Assembly (NCBI GenBank): GCA_025355325.1
Contig: JANXZX010000080.1
Span: forward strand, 1 to 33,762
Direction: 5' to 3'
From: Geobacteraceae bacterium
GTDB lineage: Bacteria; Desulfobacterota; Desulfuromonadia; Geobacterales; Pseudopelobacteraceae
Length of the DNA: 33,762 nt
Part shown: piece by piece, positions 26,163-33,762 of the stretch
How positions within the stretch are numbered: the first letter of the stretch is position 1
Layout of the letters: each line of letters opens with the position of its first letter
Translations under genes and position numbers: made by a program
Notes under the pieces: model-generated
Databases searched by the model: none
Seen by the model: only the letters and a program-made list of their open reading frames with translations
What the model was told of the DNA's origin: nothing

Positions 26163-27292
26163 GTCATCAGAATCTTGTTTTTTATAATGAGCATTTCAAA
26201 TGCCAGTGATGCTTTGTACACCAACTTCTGAAGCTCCTGTAGCCGCGCACCCAGCGCTTCCTTATCAGCTGAAACGATAACTTCAGCAACGACTTTATTC
26301 ATCATGACAATCGGCAGTACCAGAAGCGGTGTGTCGTAATCCACCCCGAGGACATCAAGCAATTGCGTGTTTTCTGGTCTTTCCATCAACCTGCTCATTG
26401 AGTACAAGCGGGTTTCAATGACATTTTTCATTACGGAAAACCTGCTCAGGGGAATAGCCATGTTTTCCAGTTCTGTAAGACGTTTCCCATCGGCGATGCC
26501 GCGCCAGCCGACCGCTGTGTCATTCCGGATAATGAACAGGGCACCGACCCTGAATTCCTGGCCAAGATAGGTGATGAATACGTTTGCAACCTGATCACGA
26601 TTCGTTGCAGAGGCAAACTCAAGCGAAAGTTGATCGACCGTATACCGGTCCGCCGTATCAACCGGTGAAGCAGGTTCTTGTTCAGTCCCTGGCAAAGAGG
26701 CAAACACATCTGATTCACGGGGGATATTGATATTAAGCAGCTCTTCGGTAATTTTCGCCATCGGGTTTTCAATTATTTCGGCATTTTTGTCGGTTCGCGC
26801 TGGCGAAACGGCTCTCCTTTGGTTGTCAAGCTCCACCTCAATCCGCAGGAAACGGTCATCGCGCCGGATATTATAATGCTTCGAGAGAGCCGCAGCGATC
26901 CGGACTTCCGGCGCAATGTAAGGAATAACAACACAACTTGTTACGAAGGCCACCTCATCAATCGCTTTAAAATCGGTTGGATCTGCCATTGCCAGAGCCA
27001 GTTTTTTCCCTTCAAGCCTGAGAGGAAGCACCCGGTATTTAGCGGCCAATTCTGTCGGTACCAGCGCAAGAACCTCCGGAGATATCCACGACAATGCTCG
27101 CTGAGGGACTGCGGAAACTCCCAGCTTCTGACTCAAAAGGGTGCACAGCTGTTCGTCGGATATAAACCCGAGTTCAATCAAAGCGCTACCCAGCTTAATA
27201 CCGAATATGGTCTGGTTTTTTAGCGCCTCATCAAGCTGCGCCGGGGTAATCAGTTTTTCATTCAGCAGCAGTTCGCCAAGCTTGATCGCCAT
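26159..27292 (-). CDS. MshEN-domain protein (T2SS ATPase N-terminal domain, no ATPase)
   Basis: A 377-residue cytoplasmic protein. Residues 1-140 form the GspE/PilB N-terminal (MshEN, T2SSE_N) domain: two successive motifs, KLGELLLNEKLITPAQL (4-20) and KLGSALIELGFISDEQL (33-49), match the pattern (R/K)LG-x-x-L...G-x-I...L that binds cyclic-di-GMP in MshE-type ATPases. A linker of about 60 residues follows and then a C-terminal region (about 220-377) with a GAF-like pattern (VANVFITYLGQEFRVGALFI). There is no Walker A or B, so it is no secretion motor. It sits directly behind gspN and couples to nadD by ATGA. Role in tuning secretion is inference. Confidence 0.8.
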   Translation of the reverse strand: MAIKLGELLLNEKLITPAQLDEALKNQTIFGIKLGSALIELGFISDEQLCTLLSQKLGVSAVPQRALSWISPEVLALVPTELAAKYRVLPLRLEGKKLALAMADPTDFKAIDEVAFVTSCVVIPYIAPEVRIAAALSKHYNIRRDDRFLRIEVELDNQRRAVSPARTDKNAEIIENPMAKITEELLNINIPRESDVFASLPGTEQEPASPVDTADRYTVDQLSLEFASATNRDQVANVFITYLGQEFRVGALFIIRNDTAVGWRGIADGKRLTELENMAIPLSRFSVMKNVIETRLYSMSRLMERPENTQLLDVLGVDYDTPLLVLPIVMMNKVVAEVIVSADKEALGARLQELQKLVYKASLAFEMLIIKNKILMT

Positions 27293-27311
27293 CCGCTTTT
27301 CCCCCTTGTCT

Positions 27312-28151
27312 CTACAAAATCTGCGGTTTTAAAAGTGTACCACTAATCGGCACTTTATAAACTCCCGGAGAGGCCATGAACTTGGCCAGCAGCATGAATA
27401 CCAGCTTCTGCTTTTCCAGAAATTCCGGTTTCGGCATAATCTCCAGGCTCATATTGAGAGGAGTCACGCCGGCATTGGCATCCGAAGGTATATCACCGGA
27501 AAGCCGCATGTAAATGCCATCACCCTCCAGCGTAAAGCTCTCCAGGCGGGCTTTCCCGCCACTGACCCTGACCATCCCCTGGGTTTTCAGGTCAGTAACA
27601 TCCGGAAGCGGAAACGCCCCCAGCTTGACACCCGAAAATTCGAGTTTTTTTATCTCCAGTTTCAGTTCACCACTCAGCCCTTTCGAACCTCGCTGCAAAG
27701 AGCCCCGGCTCCAAAGTTGACCGGCCGCTTTGGCCCCCAGAACGCTTTTGAAGAACGGGATATCGGTCAGGGAGATGCCGTCTGCATCAAGATCCAGAGC
27801 AGCTTGACCATTCATGGCATACCTGATGTCCAGATGCCCCTTTCCGATTGTTGCCCCCCCGGTAACTACCGCCCGTCCAAGAAACAAGGGGAGCAGCAGT
27901 GCCCTGATCTGCAACCGTTCACAACTGAGTATCGCTCCCTGCTCTGACGACAACAGGGCATTGTCCCACGCCAGACCGGGAAGCAGGGTCTTGTGCACCG
28001 CCGGAGTGAGCGTTACCCCCTGTCGAGACAGCATCCGGGCAACTGCGACGTCAATACTCGCCGTCGGAAAAAGCAGATAACTGAACAGCAGAAAAAGTAT
28101 CAGGACAGCAGCCAGGATGGCGGCTCCCCGTGCCAGCAATGCTGCTTTCAT
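27312..28151 (-). CDS. gspN: Type II secretion system protein GspN
   Basis: A 279-residue inner-membrane-anchored periplasmic protein: one helix at about 8-28 then a beta-rich periplasmic part. The C-terminus ends with the segment VYKVPISGTLLKPQIL, typical for GspN. GspN is an accessory part found in only some T2SSs. Its ATG overlaps the gspM TGA. The family call rests on position after L-M and topology as well as sequence, so it is less sure than the pseudopilins. Confidence 0.82.
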   Translation of the reverse strand: MKAALLARGAAILAAVLILFLLFSYLLFPTASIDVAVARMLSRQGVTLTPAVHKTLLPGLAWDNALLSSEQGAILSCERLQIRALLLPLFLGRAVVTGGATIGKGHLDIRYAMNGQAALDLDADGISLTDIPFFKSVLGAKAAGQLWSRGSLQRGSKGLSGELKLEIKKLEFSGVKLGAFPLPDVTDLKTQGMVRVSGGKARLESFTLEGDGIYMRLSGDIPSDANAGVTPLNMSLEIMPKPEFLEKQKLVFMLLAKFMASPGVYKVPISGTLLKPQIL

Positions 28152-28699
28152 CGCTTCGGCTGGCCCGGCGCCGGTTTAAGTAGTGCCAGAACCAGGGTCA
28201 AATCACAGCGGGTAGGATCTTCAAAACGTACCCGCAAATTACATTTTTTAATAACAAGCGGACGGCTCCCTTTTTCCAGGCGATAGAGCAGATTAATCGC
28301 TTCGTTAAGGGTTAAACTGTCAATCCGGATATCGGCGGCATCTTCAGTAAAGCCGCTCCGTTCTTCGCCCTTGAGTGGCACGATTTTAACCGACTTCCCT
28401 TTAATGCCGGTATCTTCAATAATCTTGGCCGGTGAATCATCCGGACGAAGCGAGGCGAGACGCCCGGTCAACTGATCGGATGACTGTCGGGCCGACTTAT
28501 ATACCGATTTCAGTGACAGCAGTTCCTTTAGTACTATTTCACGAGAGGCCCGCTTTTTTTCAAGCGCTCGTACTTTCGAATTCAGCGCCGACCAGCCGAC
28601 CGCCGCTGCCAGAAGCGCAATCAAAACATAACCGACCCAAAGACGCGACCGGCTGTCCAGATCCTGCCATCTATTGCGAAGGGTTTCAAGAAGCATCAT
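28148..28699 (-). CDS. gspM: Type II secretion system protein GspM
   Basis: Bitopic platform protein of 183 residues: short cytoplasmic start, helix at about 20-40 (LWVGYVLIALLAAAVGW), coiled-coil-like region to about 85 and a small ferredoxin-like periplasmic domain. It partners GspL in the inner-membrane assembly platform. Two consecutive ATG codons (28699, 28696); the first overlaps the gspL TGA. Located in the canonical L-M order. Sequence conservation of GspM is low, so topology and context carry the call. Confidence 0.83.
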   Translation of the reverse strand: MMLLETLRNRWQDLDSRSRLWVGYVLIALLAAAVGWSALNSKVRALEKKRASREIVLKELLSLKSVYKSARQSSDQLTGRLASLRPDDSPAKIIEDTGIKGKSVKIVPLKGEERSGFTEDAADIRIDSLTLNEAINLLYRLEKGSRPLVIKKCNLRVRFEDPTRCDLTLVLALLKPAPGQPKR

Positions 28700-30009
28700 T
28701 TTGTCCCCTCCTTGAGCGTTCCGGTCAGGGTGAAACCGACCGTGCCATCCGGACGACTCTTTACCTCACCCAATTCGGAAGCGGCAAAAAAAGGAGTAAG
28801 CGTGCTTTTGAATTCATTGACCGCCTGAGCGGAACGGGCATCCCCTTTAATCCGCACACTGCGACCCTCCAACTCTGCTTCGAACAGGCCGTTGATGCTG
28901 TTTCCTTTTGCTTCGGCCAGTTTTTTCAGAACAGCCAGATATTCGCTGGAACTTTCAACACCGACAAGTTTTTTTATCTCGCCTTTGATTTCGGATATTT
29001 CATCAACTGCTTTCGCTCTCGTGGGGAAAATCTCGCGATAGATCGCCGTGATAGATTTGTTCACTGAAGCCGTGTCGGCTGAGACGGCTCGATACTGAAG
29101 TCCTTTGCTTATGAACAGCAGCATTACAATGGCCACTACCAGAATACCGGTCAGAATAAGCTTCTTGCGCAGCTTTACATCTCCGGCGGTCCAGGCAAGC
29201 TCTCCCCTCCGGAAATCGGGAAGCGTGCCAGCAAAACCGGCGCGTGCCACCGCGTAGAGTCCGGCCAGCTGTTGAAAGGTTTCAGCGTTTTTAAACAACC
29301 GCCCCAGCTCGGGCGGAACGTCTACCACTTCGACCGGCAGCGGCAGCGCATCGCCTGCGGCAAGTCGATCAGCATCCGGGCCAATCAGACAGAGTCGCGA
29401 CGGGAGTTCACCTCCGGAAAGTTCCAGAACCGACAGCGCAGAGGCTATCATCGGAGCGGTCACATCTGCATTGAACGCGCGGAAATAGGCCAATTGCCCT
29501 TCCCGCAACAGCGCCAGTGTTTTCCCGTCACATACGACACAATCCGTCGGTAATCCGGGCAGCTCAGGCAAGCCGAACGGAAGCGAACTGACAATCTGGG
29601 GTTCGATGCCCGCCTCCCGCAACTGTGCGATTGCGGCGCTGATTTCGCTCTTCCTGGCCCACAGTGCCAAGAACTGACCGTCTCCAATCGGCATAACTTC
29701 CAGCGCCAGATCTTCAACCGGCAGGGCGATTTCTCCCTGAAGATGAGCCGGGAGCACCTCGCGCACCTTGCGGAGATTGGTAAACGGCAGTGAAACCGTA
29801 CGCTGTGCAAACAGCACCGGGGGAAGGCACAGTACAACGCGCGGGGAACCGGTTATTTTACCGGCTATACCCCGAAGAGCGTCAGCCAGAGTCTGATCAT
29901 CGTTCAGCTCGATCATGGCAGCCCCGACCAACTCCGTGGCGCGTCCGGACACCCCGAAATGGGCAACCGTAAGCTGTTTTTCTTCCGCCTGCAGTATCAG
30001 ATAATCCAT
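28696..30009 (-). CDS. gspL: Type II secretion system protein GspL
   Basis: Bitopic platform protein of 437 residues: an actin-like cytoplasmic region to about 275 that in the family recruits the GspE ATPase, a single helix at about 290-308 (ILTGILVVAIVMLLFIS), a coiled coil, and a periplasmic ferredoxin-like domain. The motif VLPAHLQGEIALPVEDL is the PilM/GspL-type interface. Located between gspK and gspM, 38 nt after gspK; the only sizeable gap in the gsp series. Confidence 0.88.
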   Translation of the reverse strand: MDYLILQAEEKQLTVAHFGVSGRATELVGAAMIELNDDQTLADALRGIAGKITGSPRVVLCLPPVLFAQRTVSLPFTNLRKVREVLPAHLQGEIALPVEDLALEVMPIGDGQFLALWARKSEISAAIAQLREAGIEPQIVSSLPFGLPELPGLPTDCVVCDGKTLALLREGQLAYFRAFNADVTAPMIASALSVLELSGGELPSRLCLIGPDADRLAAGDALPLPVEVVDVPPELGRLFKNAETFQQLAGLYAVARAGFAGTLPDFRRGELAWTAGDVKLRKKLILTGILVVAIVMLLFISKGLQYRAVSADTASVNKSITAIYREIFPTRAKAVDEISEIKGEIKKLVGVESSSEYLAVLKKLAEAKGNSINGLFEAELEGRSVRIKGDARSAQAVNEFKSTLTPFFAASELGEVKSRPDGTVGFTLTGTLKEGTK

Positions 30010-30047
30010 GTACGCTGAACCCTCACCCGCCTGTTAATACGTGTTGC

Positions 30048-30971
30048 TCAATATTCCTGCCATGACAGAACATCCGTGGCACCGCCCGACACCCGCACAA
30101 CTGCCTCAACTGTCCGTCCGGCATCTTTTACCCTGGCAACGGAGGTTATTCTGAAGAGAGTGCCCTTGACTGTGATCATTCCCCCCAGGCCTGTGGCAAT
30201 CGTCTCCATGCCGGGCACCCGTGAAGAGAGTTCCCCTGTTACTTTAAACGGCTGGACATTCCGCTCTTGCACGATACGCTCCGCCATCCGGTCATCAATG
30301 CGGTCATCCAAAGCGGTCAACACCTCTTTGGGTGCGGTATTGACGTTGATCTTCGACAACGGTGAATTAAGCTGTTCCGAATACAACGTCAAAAACGGAC
30401 GCAGATTGCCAAGAATCTCCGTTGTTATCCCCTTGATCAGCGACAATTCCGTCAAACTCGATATTTTTCCGTTACGTGCGCTGTATGGCGGCTTCAGAGT
30501 CCTATAATAGGATGATTCCGCACCGCCGGAGGTCTCGGTGTCATCGGCATCAACCCAGTCCTTGACCGCAGGCCATATATCTACCGGCAGTTTCAGACGC
30601 TTACCGAGACGCTGCAGCACTTCCATCGATTTCTGTTGCGCCACATCGTTGACGTTTATTTTACCGCTTTCTTCGCTGATGGTAATTTCCAGCGCCCCGG
30701 CCTCGTCATCAATTTTAAACGGTGTTGCCCAGCGGTCGGTAAGCGATGTGTAAGCGCGCCCCGAAAGAGCCATTTGCAGAAGCTTCGCGCCCCCCGCCGC
30801 ACCGGATTCGGCCAATATTGAAGCCTGCTGACCATCACGAAAACTGCGGCTGAGCGAAGTGTCCACATATACCTGATGGATCATCTCCACCAGCACCGCC
30901 ACCATCAACGCCGTTATAACCAGGGTCAGTATCAGGGCGAAACCGCCTTCTTTTCTCAGTCGCCCCGTCAT
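30048..30971 (-). CDS. gspK: Type II secretion system minor pseudopilin GspK
   Basis: Large minor pseudopilin of 307 residues that caps the tip complex with I and J. A prepilin-type leader ends at Gly10 with mature start FALILTLVITA; the usual Glu at mature position 5 is absent, as is normal for GspK. The insert domain shows SGKINVNDV, KDWVDADDTETSGGAES, YSARNGKISSLTELSLIKGI and KINVNTAPKEVL. ATG overlaps the gspJ TGA. Confidence 0.93.
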   Translation of the reverse strand: MTGRLRKEGGFALILTLVITALMVAVLVEMIHQVYVDTSLSRSFRDGQQASILAESGAAGGAKLLQMALSGRAYTSLTDRWATPFKIDDEAGALEITISEESGKINVNDVAQQKSMEVLQRLGKRLKLPVDIWPAVKDWVDADDTETSGGAESSYYRTLKPPYSARNGKISSLTELSLIKGITTEILGNLRPFLTLYSEQLNSPLSKINVNTAPKEVLTALDDRIDDRMAERIVQERNVQPFKVTGELSSRVPGMETIATGLGGMITVKGTLFRITSVARVKDAGRTVEAVVRVSGGATDVLSWQEY

Positions 30972-31588
30972 GAGCCGGTTACCCGTCTGGCAGAGAGCAC
31001 CGAGAACTCGACCGGTTTTCCATCCTCCTCAATCTTCACGGTCACCCGGACATTCACCGGAAATCTAAGGTTTATCGCAGTATCCCAGCTTTTAACCCAC
31101 TTTGACCCGTCATAACATTCCACCAGAAAGGAGCTGATCGTCTCCATCTGCGGATACGACGGGATTGTTTTTTCTTCGGAAAACAGGTCACGCTCCTGAC
31201 GGATCAGAATGCGCTTCTTATCTTTCTCGACGATCTTGTAGGCAACGACAACGGTGCCTGATTCGGTACGCCCCTGCCCGGCGGCGGGAGGAGCCAGGGT
31301 TGTCAGCTCCAGCGTCGATGACTGCGTACCAAAATTATCGCGGTCTTCCACGACAAAGTGCAATCGCTTGTCATCGCGACTAAACTGGGCGGATGAAACC
31401 TCCCGGCGGATCAGATCAAGGGTGGCCCCGAGTTCCCGCCGCGATTCCATGCCGGATGAAGCACGGTCCCTTGCCCGAATCACTCCGAAATAGCTGCCAT
31501 AAAGTGCAGCAGTGAGAATGCCGAGCAAAACGACCGCGATCAGGACTTCCAGCAGTGTAAAGCCGCTATTTCTGGAGATACCTGACAA
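30968..31588 (-). CDS. gspJ: Type II secretion system minor pseudopilin GspJ
   Basis: Minor pseudopilin of 206 residues. The TTG at 31588 follows a perfect AGGAGG site by 6 nt and gives a 9-residue prepilin leader ending in Gly before FTLLEVLIAVVLLG (Glu at mature position 5). The open frame runs upstream to 31675, and an ATG at 31606 exists, but these lack a site and make unlikely leaders. It overlaps the gspI end by 23 nt. Confidence 0.92.
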   Translation of the reverse strand: MSGISRNSGFTLLEVLIAVVLLGILTAALYGSYFGVIRARDRASSGMESRRELGATLDLIRREVSSAQFSRDDKRLHFVVEDRDNFGTQSSTLELTTLAPPAAGQGRTESGTVVVAYKIVEKDKKRILIRQERDLFSEEKTIPSYPQMETISSFLVECYDGSKWVKSWDTAINLRFPVNVRVTVKIEEDGKPVEFSVLSARRVTGS

Positions 31589-31898
31589 GGGCCACCTCCT
31601 TGCCATCACTGACGCGCTTAACCTTGACAACCAGTTTTTGCAGACCGGGCAGCTCGCTCGGCAGCAGATCGGCACTCCAGCTCAGTTCAGGGTGCAGCGG
31701 TGCAAGAGTCCCTTCTCCCTTGGCCGGCGCCTGTTCCAACTCCGCCATTCGATATCTGGCCAGCAGCGTAAGGGTGGTGTTATCGCGCTCGTTGGCTATG
31801 ATGCCAAGATGGTAATTAACCGATCCGAGCACCGTCAGGAGCACTCCTGCCATGATGGCCAGGGAAACCATTACTTCGAGAAGTGTAAAACCCCTCAT
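31566..31898 (-). CDS. gspI: Type II secretion system minor pseudopilin GspI
   Basis: Small minor pseudopilin of 110 residues with a very short leader, Met-Arg-Gly before FTLLEVMVSLAIMAG; Glu at mature position 5 is present. The C-terminal ALVRYLQK end and length match GspI. Its ATG overlaps the gspH TGA. It nucleates the tip complex with J and K. Confidence 0.92.
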   Translation of the reverse strand: MRGFTLLEVMVSLAIMAGVLLTVLGSVNYHLGIIANERDNTTLTLLARYRMAELEQAPAKGEGTLAPLHPELSWSADLLPSELPGLQKLVVKVKRVSDGKEVALVRYLQK

Positions 31899-32446
31899 GG
31901 CGGATCCTCGCTGTAGCCCTCGAAAGCCTTGACCTTTCCCCCGGAGGGAAACGCCATCACCGTCCAGAATTGCCCCCCTGCTGAACGGAGATGAATGGTA
32001 ACAAAGTCGCGTACACCCGCCACGCCGATATCCACCCGCACCTGACCGTCGCTGATCTTGCCCAGCCTCGGTATGCGCACATCAGCGACGATGATACCCT
32101 CTTTTACCGTAGTTTTTTGCAGCATCGGATCGGAGGGTTCTTTCGCACTCCCATCAGCACCGATTTCATAAATCTTCGCAGTTTCAGTTCCGGGTGCAAG
32201 GGAAAGATAATAAGCCGTCCGTGATGTGGCGGCCCTTTCCTGTGCATATCGAAGCGTAGCACCCAGTGTTCGGGCGGATATTTTAAGGTTTTCCTGGTCT
32301 GATGAAGGGAGCCGGGGGATGACCAGCAAAAGTACCATACTGATAATAGCCATCACCACCGCTATCTCGATCAGAGTAAACCCTGATTCACAGAATCTCT
32401 TCTCGTGTGGCTTGGCTGTTGAACCGAAGGCCCGGCGACGTCGCAT
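31895..32446 (-). CDS. gspH: Type II secretion system minor pseudopilin GspH
   Basis: Minor pseudopilin of 183 residues from ATG 32446, with a 22-residue basic leader ending Ser-Gly before FTLIEIAVVMAIISMV (Glu5 present). The GspH/FimT-type region with RTLGATLRYAQERAATSRT and MAFPSGGKVKAF follows. No clear ribosome-binding site; a TTG at 32464 would start inside rnd. It begins 4 nt after the rnd stop, so it likely relies on coupling to rnd. Confidence 0.9.
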   Translation of the reverse strand: MRRRRAFGSTAKPHEKRFCESGFTLIEIAVVMAIISMVLLLVIPRLPSSDQENLKISARTLGATLRYAQERAATSRTAYYLSLAPGTETAKIYEIGADGSAKEPSDPMLQKTTVKEGIIVADVRIPRLGKISDGQVRVDIGVAGVRDFVTIHLRSAGGQFWTVMAFPSGGKVKAFEGYSEDPP

Positions 32447-32450
32447 CTGT

Positions 32451-33599
32451 CTAGACCATTGCAAGGATGCGAAGCAGATCCGTTCCGAAGAGTCCCTTTT
32501 GCCATTCTCTCATACCGGGAATGGTATTGAGTTCCTCCATTGATGATCCGGCCGTATCTGCAACAGCTTCAAGCAGCCAATTTGGGGCCAGCAACCCCGG
32601 ATCAAGCCCGAGTTCGAGACTGAATCGCTCACGCCATGCTTTGAGGTTTTTCAGCCGTTCCTTGACCGATTCCGTAATTTCTTTTTTAGCGGTACGCGGA
32701 AAACGGGGCAGATTGTCTTCAGGAGTTTCCATTCCCCGTTCGACTGCCGACAAAATTCCGGCGCCGTGCCTCTGAAGCTGTCCGGATGTCATCCCTTTGA
32801 ATAATGACAAATCATGCAGCGTTTGAGGTCGGCTCTCTGCAACTTCAATAAGAGTATCAGCCGACAACACCTTGAATGGCGGCCGATCAAGGTGTTCAGC
32901 CTGTCGGGCCCGCATCTGGAGCAATTCTTCCAGGATCGCAAGAGAGTGGCCGCGTAACTTGCTGGCACCTTTACAGTAGAGAAATAACGGGCCGTCTTTT
33001 TCCGACACCCGCGCCTGGCAAACCAGCGTCCCCTCTTCTTCAAGCCATGCCAATCTCTGTTTCTCTTCAAGCTCTGCACGTAGCTGATCATAGAGGGGGA
33101 GCAGATCCGAGGTGTCAGCCGCTGCATACAAACACATTTCGCGACTTAAGGGGCGTTTGCTCCAATCGGCTTTCTGGTATTTCTTGTCCAGTTCGATGCC
33201 GAATCGCGCCTTTAACAGTGCGGCCAGGCCAAACTCCCCAATCCCCAGAAAACGGGCCGCTATCATGGTATCGAACAGATTCGTGACCTCGATGCCGAAA
33301 TCGCGGTGCAGTGAACGGATGTCGTAATCCGCGCCATGCATGACAACCAGAATCTCAGGATTGCCCAGCGGCGCTGCCAGCGGCTCAAGAGACGTCACTG
33401 CCAGCGGGTCGATCAACCAGCTCTGTTGCCGGGTCGAAACCTGTACAAGGCATACTTTTTCGCGATAGTGGTGGAGGGAATCCATCTCCAGATCGACAGC
33501 AATCTCCGTCTGTCGGGAAAGGATATCGGCAACTTCGACCAAACGTGCCGACGTGGTAATAATTTCGCAGGTTCCAGCCTGCCTATGGAAAGAACTCAA
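32451..33599 (-). CDS. rnd: Ribonuclease D
   Basis: A 3'-5' exoribonuclease, 382 residues, acting in tRNA 3' maturation. The DEDDy exonuclease core is visible: AVDLEMDSLHHY (Asp, Glu), HGADYDIRSLHRDF, NLFDTMIAARFLG and YAAADTSDLLPLY. HRDC-type helical regions follow (LSADTLIEVAESRP, LSLFKGMTSGQLQRHGAGIL). The start is TTG overlapping the mqnC TGA (TTGA), with AGGGAG 8 nt upstream. Confidence 0.95.
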   Translation of the reverse strand: MSSFHRQAGTCEIITTSARLVEVADILSRQTEIAVDLEMDSLHHYREKVCLVQVSTRQQSWLIDPLAVTSLEPLAAPLGNPEILVVMHGADYDIRSLHRDFGIEVTNLFDTMIAARFLGIGEFGLAALLKARFGIELDKKYQKADWSKRPLSREMCLYAAADTSDLLPLYDQLRAELEEKQRLAWLEEEGTLVCQARVSEKDGPLFLYCKGASKLRGHSLAILEELLQMRARQAEHLDRPPFKVLSADTLIEVAESRPQTLHDLSLFKGMTSGQLQRHGAGILSAVERGMETPEDNLPRFPRTAKKEITESVKERLKNLKAWRERFSLELGLDPGLLAPNWLLEAVADTAGSSMEELNTIPGMREWQKGLFGTDLLRILAMV

Positions 33600-33762
33600 A
33601 CCGTAAACTCCCTAATAATCGAATAGGTTGTGGTACGCTGAGCCGCCCGGAAGCCGGCTCCGTGTATCAGGGTGATCATCTCTTGCTGCGACATACAGAA
33701 ACTGCAACCGGCCGCGGCAACTACATTTTCTTCAAGCATGGTTCCACCAAGGTCGTTAGCTC
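33596..33762 (-). CDS. mqnC: Dehypoxanthine futalosine cyclase, C-terminal end (partial)
   Basis: The last 54 residues of a protein cut by the window edge: ANDLGGTMLEENVVAAAG, then CSFCMSQQEMITLIHGAGF and QRTTTYSIIREFTV. This is the C-terminal part of MqnC, a radical-SAM enzyme of the futalosine menaquinone pathway; the related MqnE and CofH have different residues at these sites. The stop TGA overlaps the rnd start TTG. Confidence 0.8.
   Translation of the reverse strand, partial: ANDLGGTMLEENVVAAAGCSFCMSQQEMITLIHGAGFRAAQRTTTYSIIREFTV

Noticed and set aside
31589-31675. Longer GspJ with a 30-residue or longer cysteine-rich start
   Set aside because: The extension lies inside gspI and lacks a ribosome-binding site, while the TTG at 31588 has a perfect AGGAGG and yields a normal prepilin leader.

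Overview
The window looks like a core-genome segment of a Geobacter-like bacterium (Desulfuromonadota/Geobacterales). This rests on protein character and gene content: a futalosine-pathway menaquinone enzyme (MqnC tail), a small diheme c-type cytochrome, many two-component regulators including an NtrC-type one, a type II secretion (gsp) block joined to nadD-rsfS-rlmH-gpmI, and dense, high-GC, ATGA-coupled operons. Genus-level placement is inference; no search was run.

Layout. (1) 15-857, minus strand: rplM-rpsI, with a sigma70-like promoter and a leader hairpin in the divergent region 858-1053. (2) 1054-6282, plus: gatC-gatA-gatB followed at 14 nt by an orphan cheY and then a short cheA. (3) 6406-7638: a LolA-like periplasmic lipoprotein carrier and YajQ. 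(4) 7688-9363: an AlbA_2/HATPase_c_4 regulator gene broken by an apparent single-base deletion, followed by a 264-nt AT-rich gap with small repeats. (5) 9628-14897: rimO, a membrane histidine kinase, a sigma54-dependent response regulator and two half-size chromate-transporter (CHR) genes. They read as one unit from a promoter at 9560-9589 to a hairpin terminator at 14925-14954. (6) 14983-17484: a DinG/XPD-type Fe-S helicase carrying an N-terminal JAMM (RadC/JAB-like) domain with all metal ligands, the most unusual protein here. (7) 17532-18011, minus: an unrecognised four-helix membrane protein with its own terminator. (8) 18122-19775: a PhoR/OmpR-type two-component pair. It is followed by a 122-nt palindromic element (19775-19896) that covers both stop codons of convergent genes. 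(9) 19894-22939, minus: diheme lipoprotein, then a fumarylacetoacetase-family hydrolase, a cardiolipin-synthase-like PLD protein and TatD. (10) 23103-33762, minus: one nearly unbroken 14-gene series mqnC(partial)-rnd-gspH-I-J-K-L-M-N-mshEN protein-nadD-rsfS-rlmH-gpmI, ending at a strong terminator at 23029-23073.

How the genes work together. The minus-strand block makes the minor pseudopilins (H, I, J, K) and inner-membrane platform parts (L, M, N) of a type II secretion system. The secretin, motor ATPase and major pseudopilin (C, D, E, F, G) are not here and must lie elsewhere. A free-standing MshEN-type domain protein at the end of the gsp genes may be a cyclic-di-GMP receptor. The remaining genes serve translation (L13, S9, GatCAB, RimO, RsfS, RlmH), NAD synthesis, glycolysis, envelope biogenesis and signalling.

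There is no gene-free stretch over 300 nt; the longest is 9364-9627. I saw no rRNA, tRNA, CRISPR array, transposase or integrase. Start sites were re-chosen in several places (rplM, gatB, lolA, the NtrC-type regulator, both chr genes, dinG, the OmpR regulator, gpmI, gspJ, gspH) on ribosome-binding-site and family-length grounds.
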